Shown piece after piece: positions 6,525 to 8,608 of a stretch of DNA of 8,608 nt (position 1 is the first letter of the stretch; every line of letters begins with the position of its first letter). The stretch spans positions 1 through 8,608 of the forward strand of contig JAYUGL010000322.1 of NCBI GenBank assembly GCA_043738385.1, written 5' to 3'. A model generated the notes under the pieces. The model did no database searches and was not told where the DNA came from. It saw only the letters and a list, made by a program, of their open reading frames with translations. The stretch comes from JANYCD01 sp043738385 (lineage in GTDB: Bacteria; Pseudomonadota; Gammaproteobacteria; Burkholderiales; Rhodocyclaceae). A program made the translations under genes and the position numbers.

Positions 6525-6536
6525 ATTGCAGCATAC
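6518..6536. promoter_or_regulatory. Short inverted repeat over the plus-strand promoter, possible operator
   Basis: GTATG (6518-6522) and CATAC (6532-6536) form an inverted repeat with a 9-base spacer. It covers the -10 element and the expected transcription start. The position suits a dimeric repressor, but the arms are only 5 bp and no cognate regulator is in the window. Confidence 0.3.
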
Positions 6537-6603
6537 GAATTAAAATCGGCCCCACAAAAAAAAGCAGCATCAATCAAAAGTCTTGATGAAAGGCGACAAC
6601 AAA

Positions 6604-8061
6604 GTGTCAAAGACGAGTACTTATGGCATCACCGGATTCGGCGGCTACGTCCCACGCTTGAGGATGCAGCGCGCGGCGATCGCCGCCGCACACAAATGGA
6701 TGGCCCCCGGCCTGCGTTCGCTGGGCAAAGGACAGCGCGCATTCTGTAGTTGGGATGAAGACAGCAACACCATGGCGGTCGAAGCCGCACGCGATGCATT
6801 GGGCACGCGTTCGCGGGCTGATCTCGCGGCGGTGTTCATGGCTTCGACCACGCTGCCGTTTGCGGACCTGCAAAACGCCTCCATCGTGGCGGGTGCGCTC
6901 GACATTCCCAACACCGCGCGCACCCTGGATCTCGGCCACTCGCAACGCGCCGGCACCTCGGGTCTGGTCACGGCATTGAGGGACACCTCGGCGCCGGCCC
7001 TGTTCATCGCCACTGACCGCCCCCGGGGCAAAGCCGCCAGCACGCAGGAAATCAGTGTCGGCGCGGGCGCCGCGGCATTCACGCTGGGCAGCGACAAGGT
7101 CGTTGCCACGCTAATGGGATCTGTCAGCCGAAGCGTGGTGTTTGTCGATCATTTCCGCGCCGAGGGTGCCAAGTACGACTACTTCTGGGAAGAACGCTGG
7201 ATTCGAGACGAAGGCTACATGAAGCTGGTGCCGGAAGCGGTGAAGGCAGCGATTAAGGAGTGCGGCGTCGCTGCCGCCGATGTCAAGCATTTCATCCTGC
7301 CCGCGCCGCTCAAAGGCATCGCCGCGGCCATCATCAAAAAGTCAGGCCTGCCCGCCGAATCCGAGGCCGGCAACCTTGATGAGAACTGTGGTTATGCCGG
7401 ATCAGCCCACGGCCTGATCATGCTGGCGCATGTGCTGGAAAAAGCCAGCCCCGGCGAGACGATTGTGCTGGTTGGCTTTGGTCAGGGCGTTGATGTGCTG
7501 GTGTTGAAAACCACCGACGCGATCAAGGATTTCAAGCCGGTACGCGGCATCAGCGGTGCGCTGGCCGACGCGCAAAGCCATGACGCCTACCTGCGTCTGC
7601 TGTCCTACGAAGACTCCATCGAGCTCGAATGGGGCATGCGCGCCGAGCGCGTTCTCAAGACGGCGCTGACCGACCAATACCGCTCACGGTTCCAGCTTGC
7701 CAGCTTCGTCGCGGGCAAGTGCCGTAAATGTGACACCATCCAATTCCCGCAATTGCCGTATTGCGTGAATCCTGCGTGCCACGCGCCGCGTGAAAATTTC
7801 GCCCCCTATCCTCTCGCAGACCAGCTTGCGAAAGTGCTCACCTATACGGCTGACTCGCTTTCCTATCATCCGTCGCCGCCACTTTACGTCGGCTTCGCGC
7901 AGTTCGACAACGGCGGCCGTTTGCTGATGGAAATCGTGGACGTTGGCGCCGCCGGTCTGGATGTCGGCACGCCGTTGCGGATCGTGTTCCGCATCAAGGA
8001 TATCGACAAGGCACGCGGCTACCCGCGCTATTTCTGGAAAGCCACGCCTCTTCAGGCATAA
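6604..8061 (+). CDS. HMG-CoA synthase/KAS III-like protein fused to zinc-ribbon OB-fold (DUF35) domain
   Basis: Two-part protein of 485 residues. Residues 7 to about 345 have the thiolase fold of HMG-CoA synthase/KAS III (GITGFGGYVPRLRM, 8-21; GFGQGVDVLVL, 291-301). Residues about 355-485 are a DUF35 unit: rubredoxin-like zinc ribbon with Cys373, Cys376, Cys387 and Cys392 (C-x2-C-x10-C-x4-C), then an OB-fold (VLTYTADSL to PRYFWKATPL). The position of the nucleophilic Cys (normally in a C-x-G-G/A-T context) is Gln114 in GHSQRAGTSG. The Glu and His used by HMG-CoA synthases also appear replaced (Thr82/Thr83 and Ile231). A role as a catalytic synthase is therefore doubtful; it may serve as partner or CoA-handing subunit of the thiolase that starts 9 bp later. 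I chose GTG 6604, with AAAGG ending 10 nt upstream; ATG 6586 (6 residues longer) is possible but lacks a ribosome site. It is expressed divergently from the IcmF operon. Confidence 0.85.
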   Translation: MSKTSTYGITGFGGYVPRLRMQRAAIAAAHKWMAPGLRSLGKGQRAFCSWDEDSNTMAVEAARDALGTRSRADLAAVFMASTTLPFADLQNASIVAGALDIPNTARTLDLGHSQRAGTSGLVTALRDTSAPALFIATDRPRGKAASTQEISVGAGAAAFTLGSDKVVATLMGSVSRSVVFVDHFRAEGAKYDYFWEERWIRDEGYMKLVPEAVKAAIKECGVAAADVKHFILPAPLKGIAAAIIKKSGLPAESEAGNLDENCGYAGSAHGLIMLAHVLEKASPGETIVLVGFGQGVDVLVLKTTDAIKDFKPVRGISGALADAQSHDAYLRLLSYEDSIELEWGMRAERVLKTALTDQYRSRFQLASFVAGKCRKCDTIQFPQLPYCVNPACHAPRENFAPYPLADQLAKVLTYTADSLSYHPSPPLYVGFAQFDNGGRLLMEIVDVGAAGLDVGTPLRIVFRIKDIDKARGYPRYFWKATPLQA

Positions 8062-8070
8062 GGAAAAATC

Positions 8071-8608
8071 ATGGCATCAGGCATCAAGGACAAGGTCGCC
8101 ATCATCGGCATGGGTTGCTCGCGGTTCGGCGAGCGCTGGGACTGCGGCACAGCGGAGCTGCAAGCCGAGGCATTCGAGGAAGCACTCAAGGACGCCGGAA
8201 TCGAGCGCAAACAGATCGACGCGGTGTGGACCGGATCCAGCCTCGACGCGGTCAACACCGGCAACTCCGCCATCCCCACCGCGATGGCGTTGCGCCTCGA
8301 CGGCATTCCGGTCAGCCGCATGGAAAACATGTGCGCCACCGGCAGCGAGACCCTACGCGGCGCGGCCTATGCGGTGGCTTCGGGCGCAGTGGATATCGCA
8401 CTGGCCATCGGCGCAGAAAAGCTCAAGGACACCGGCTATGGCGGCCTGCCGATCCCCTACAAGGGCACCTTCAACGACTTGTGGTTGCCGCTCGGCTCGG
8501 CACCCGCCGGGTTTGCGCAGCTCGCCGCCGGCTATCGCGCCAAGTACGGTTTTTCCAAGGAAGAGCTGAAACGGGCGCTGGCCCACGTCTCATGGAAGAG
8601 CCATGAAA
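8071..8608 (+). CDS. SCP2-type thiolase (acetyl-CoA acetyltransferase family), 5' part
   Basis: The frame begins with ATG at 8071, with AAGGA 6 nt upstream and only 9 bases after the previous stop, so it is co-translated with the HMG-CoA-synthase-like gene. The 179 residues seen are the N-terminal half of a roughly 390-400 residue thiolase; the gene runs off the window without a stop. KVAIIGMGCSRFGERWD (8-24) is the N-terminal strand. The nucleophilic cysteine is Cys88 in ENMCATGSE, followed by GAAYAVASGAVDIALAIGAEK (97-117). The second half with the catalytic His and Cys is not visible. The family either condenses two acyl-CoAs or cleaves 3-ketoacyl-CoA, and members paired with DUF35 proteins include BbsB-like thiolases and Ltp2-like retro-aldolases. 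Substrate unknown. Confidence 0.9.
   Translation, partial: MASGIKDKVAIIGMGCSRFGERWDCGTAELQAEAFEEALKDAGIERKQIDAVWTGSSLDAVNTGNSAIPTAMALRLDGIPVSRMENMCATGSETLRGAAYAVASGAVDIALAIGAEKLKDTGYGGLPIPYKGTFNDLWLPLGSAPAGFAQLAAGYRAKYGFSKEELKRALAHVSWKSHE

Larger units (their letters stand above)
6243..6603. other. Divergent intergenic region, AT-richer, no convincing gene
   Basis: These 361 bases separate the minus-strand operon from the plus-strand pair. They contain the maoC ribosome site (6251-6256), candidate promoters on both strands (6269-6298 minus, 6495-6524 plus), a tandem repeat TGGTCA-TGGTCA (6381-6392), an isolated TATAAT (6393-6398, no -35 at normal distance), and a strong AGGAGG (6431-6436) with no start codon at a usable distance. 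A 27-codon frame (ATG 6397 to TAG 6480) lacks a ribosome site. A short hydrophobic reading follows at about 6450-6540. No regulator gene is present in the window. Confidence 0.6.

Noticed and set aside
6294..6749. 151-codon plus-strand frame with a hydrophobic middle
   Set aside because: Starts without a ribosome site, begins in promoter-like DNA and ends inside the HMGCS-like gene in another frame; only the hydrophobic patch is kept as a weak finding.
1..8608. CRISPR array, tRNA or rRNA genes
   Set aside because: No regularly spaced repeats were seen, and nothing resembling tRNA or rRNA sequence was noticed in the gaps between genes.

Overview
The window is gene-dense, GC-rich bacterial DNA coding for acyl-CoA metabolism. 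The gene content (fused IcmF mutase, FadE-like acyl-CoA dehydrogenases of the long family, a CitE-like lyase and a MaoC hydratase in one run) and the base composition suggest a betaproteobacterium of the Burkholderiales/Rhodocyclales type. This is an inference from family resemblance, not from a marker gene.

Layout. Positions 2 to about 250 (+) hold an internal piece of one acyl-CoA dehydrogenase. It runs head-on into a second, paralogous acyl-CoA dehydrogenase on the minus strand (1320 down to about 244). The two meet at an 8-bp palindrome, and both are cut at the same point of the family alignment, so neither C-terminal half is present. Continuing on the minus strand, in order of transcription, are a MaoC-type hydratase (6242-5784), a CitE/HpcH-type lyase (5720-4806), icmF (4665-1402) and the truncated acyl-CoA dehydrogenase (1320-223). 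Each has its own Shine-Dalgarno site, gaps are 63 to 140 bp, and no clear terminator lies between them, so they probably form one operon.

A 361-bp AT-richer divergent intergenic region (6243-6603) separates this operon from a plus-strand pair. The first gene of the pair is a two-part protein of an HMG-CoA-synthase/KAS III-like thiolase fold fused to a zinc-ribbon/OB-fold (DUF35) domain (6604-8061). Nine bases later an SCP2-type thiolase begins (8071) and runs off the window end. The intergenic region carries a good sigma70-like promoter for the pair, a weaker candidate for the minus operon, and a small inverted repeat over the plus promoter.

How it may work together. IcmF interconverts isobutyryl-CoA and n-butyryl-CoA (and related branched acyl-CoAs) with coenzyme B12. 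Acyl-CoA dehydrogenase, hydratase, CitE-like C-C lyase and thiolase are what is needed to oxidise the products and split the carbon chain. The most unusual component is the HMG-CoA-synthase-like protein: it has glutamine where the nucleophilic cysteine should be and also appears to lack the family's Glu and His, while its zinc ribbon is intact and its thiolase neighbour has a normal cysteine. It may be a structural or CoA-handing partner of the thiolase rather than a synthase. The inverted dehydrogenase junction at the left end is either an assembly or amplification chimera or a real rearrangement.
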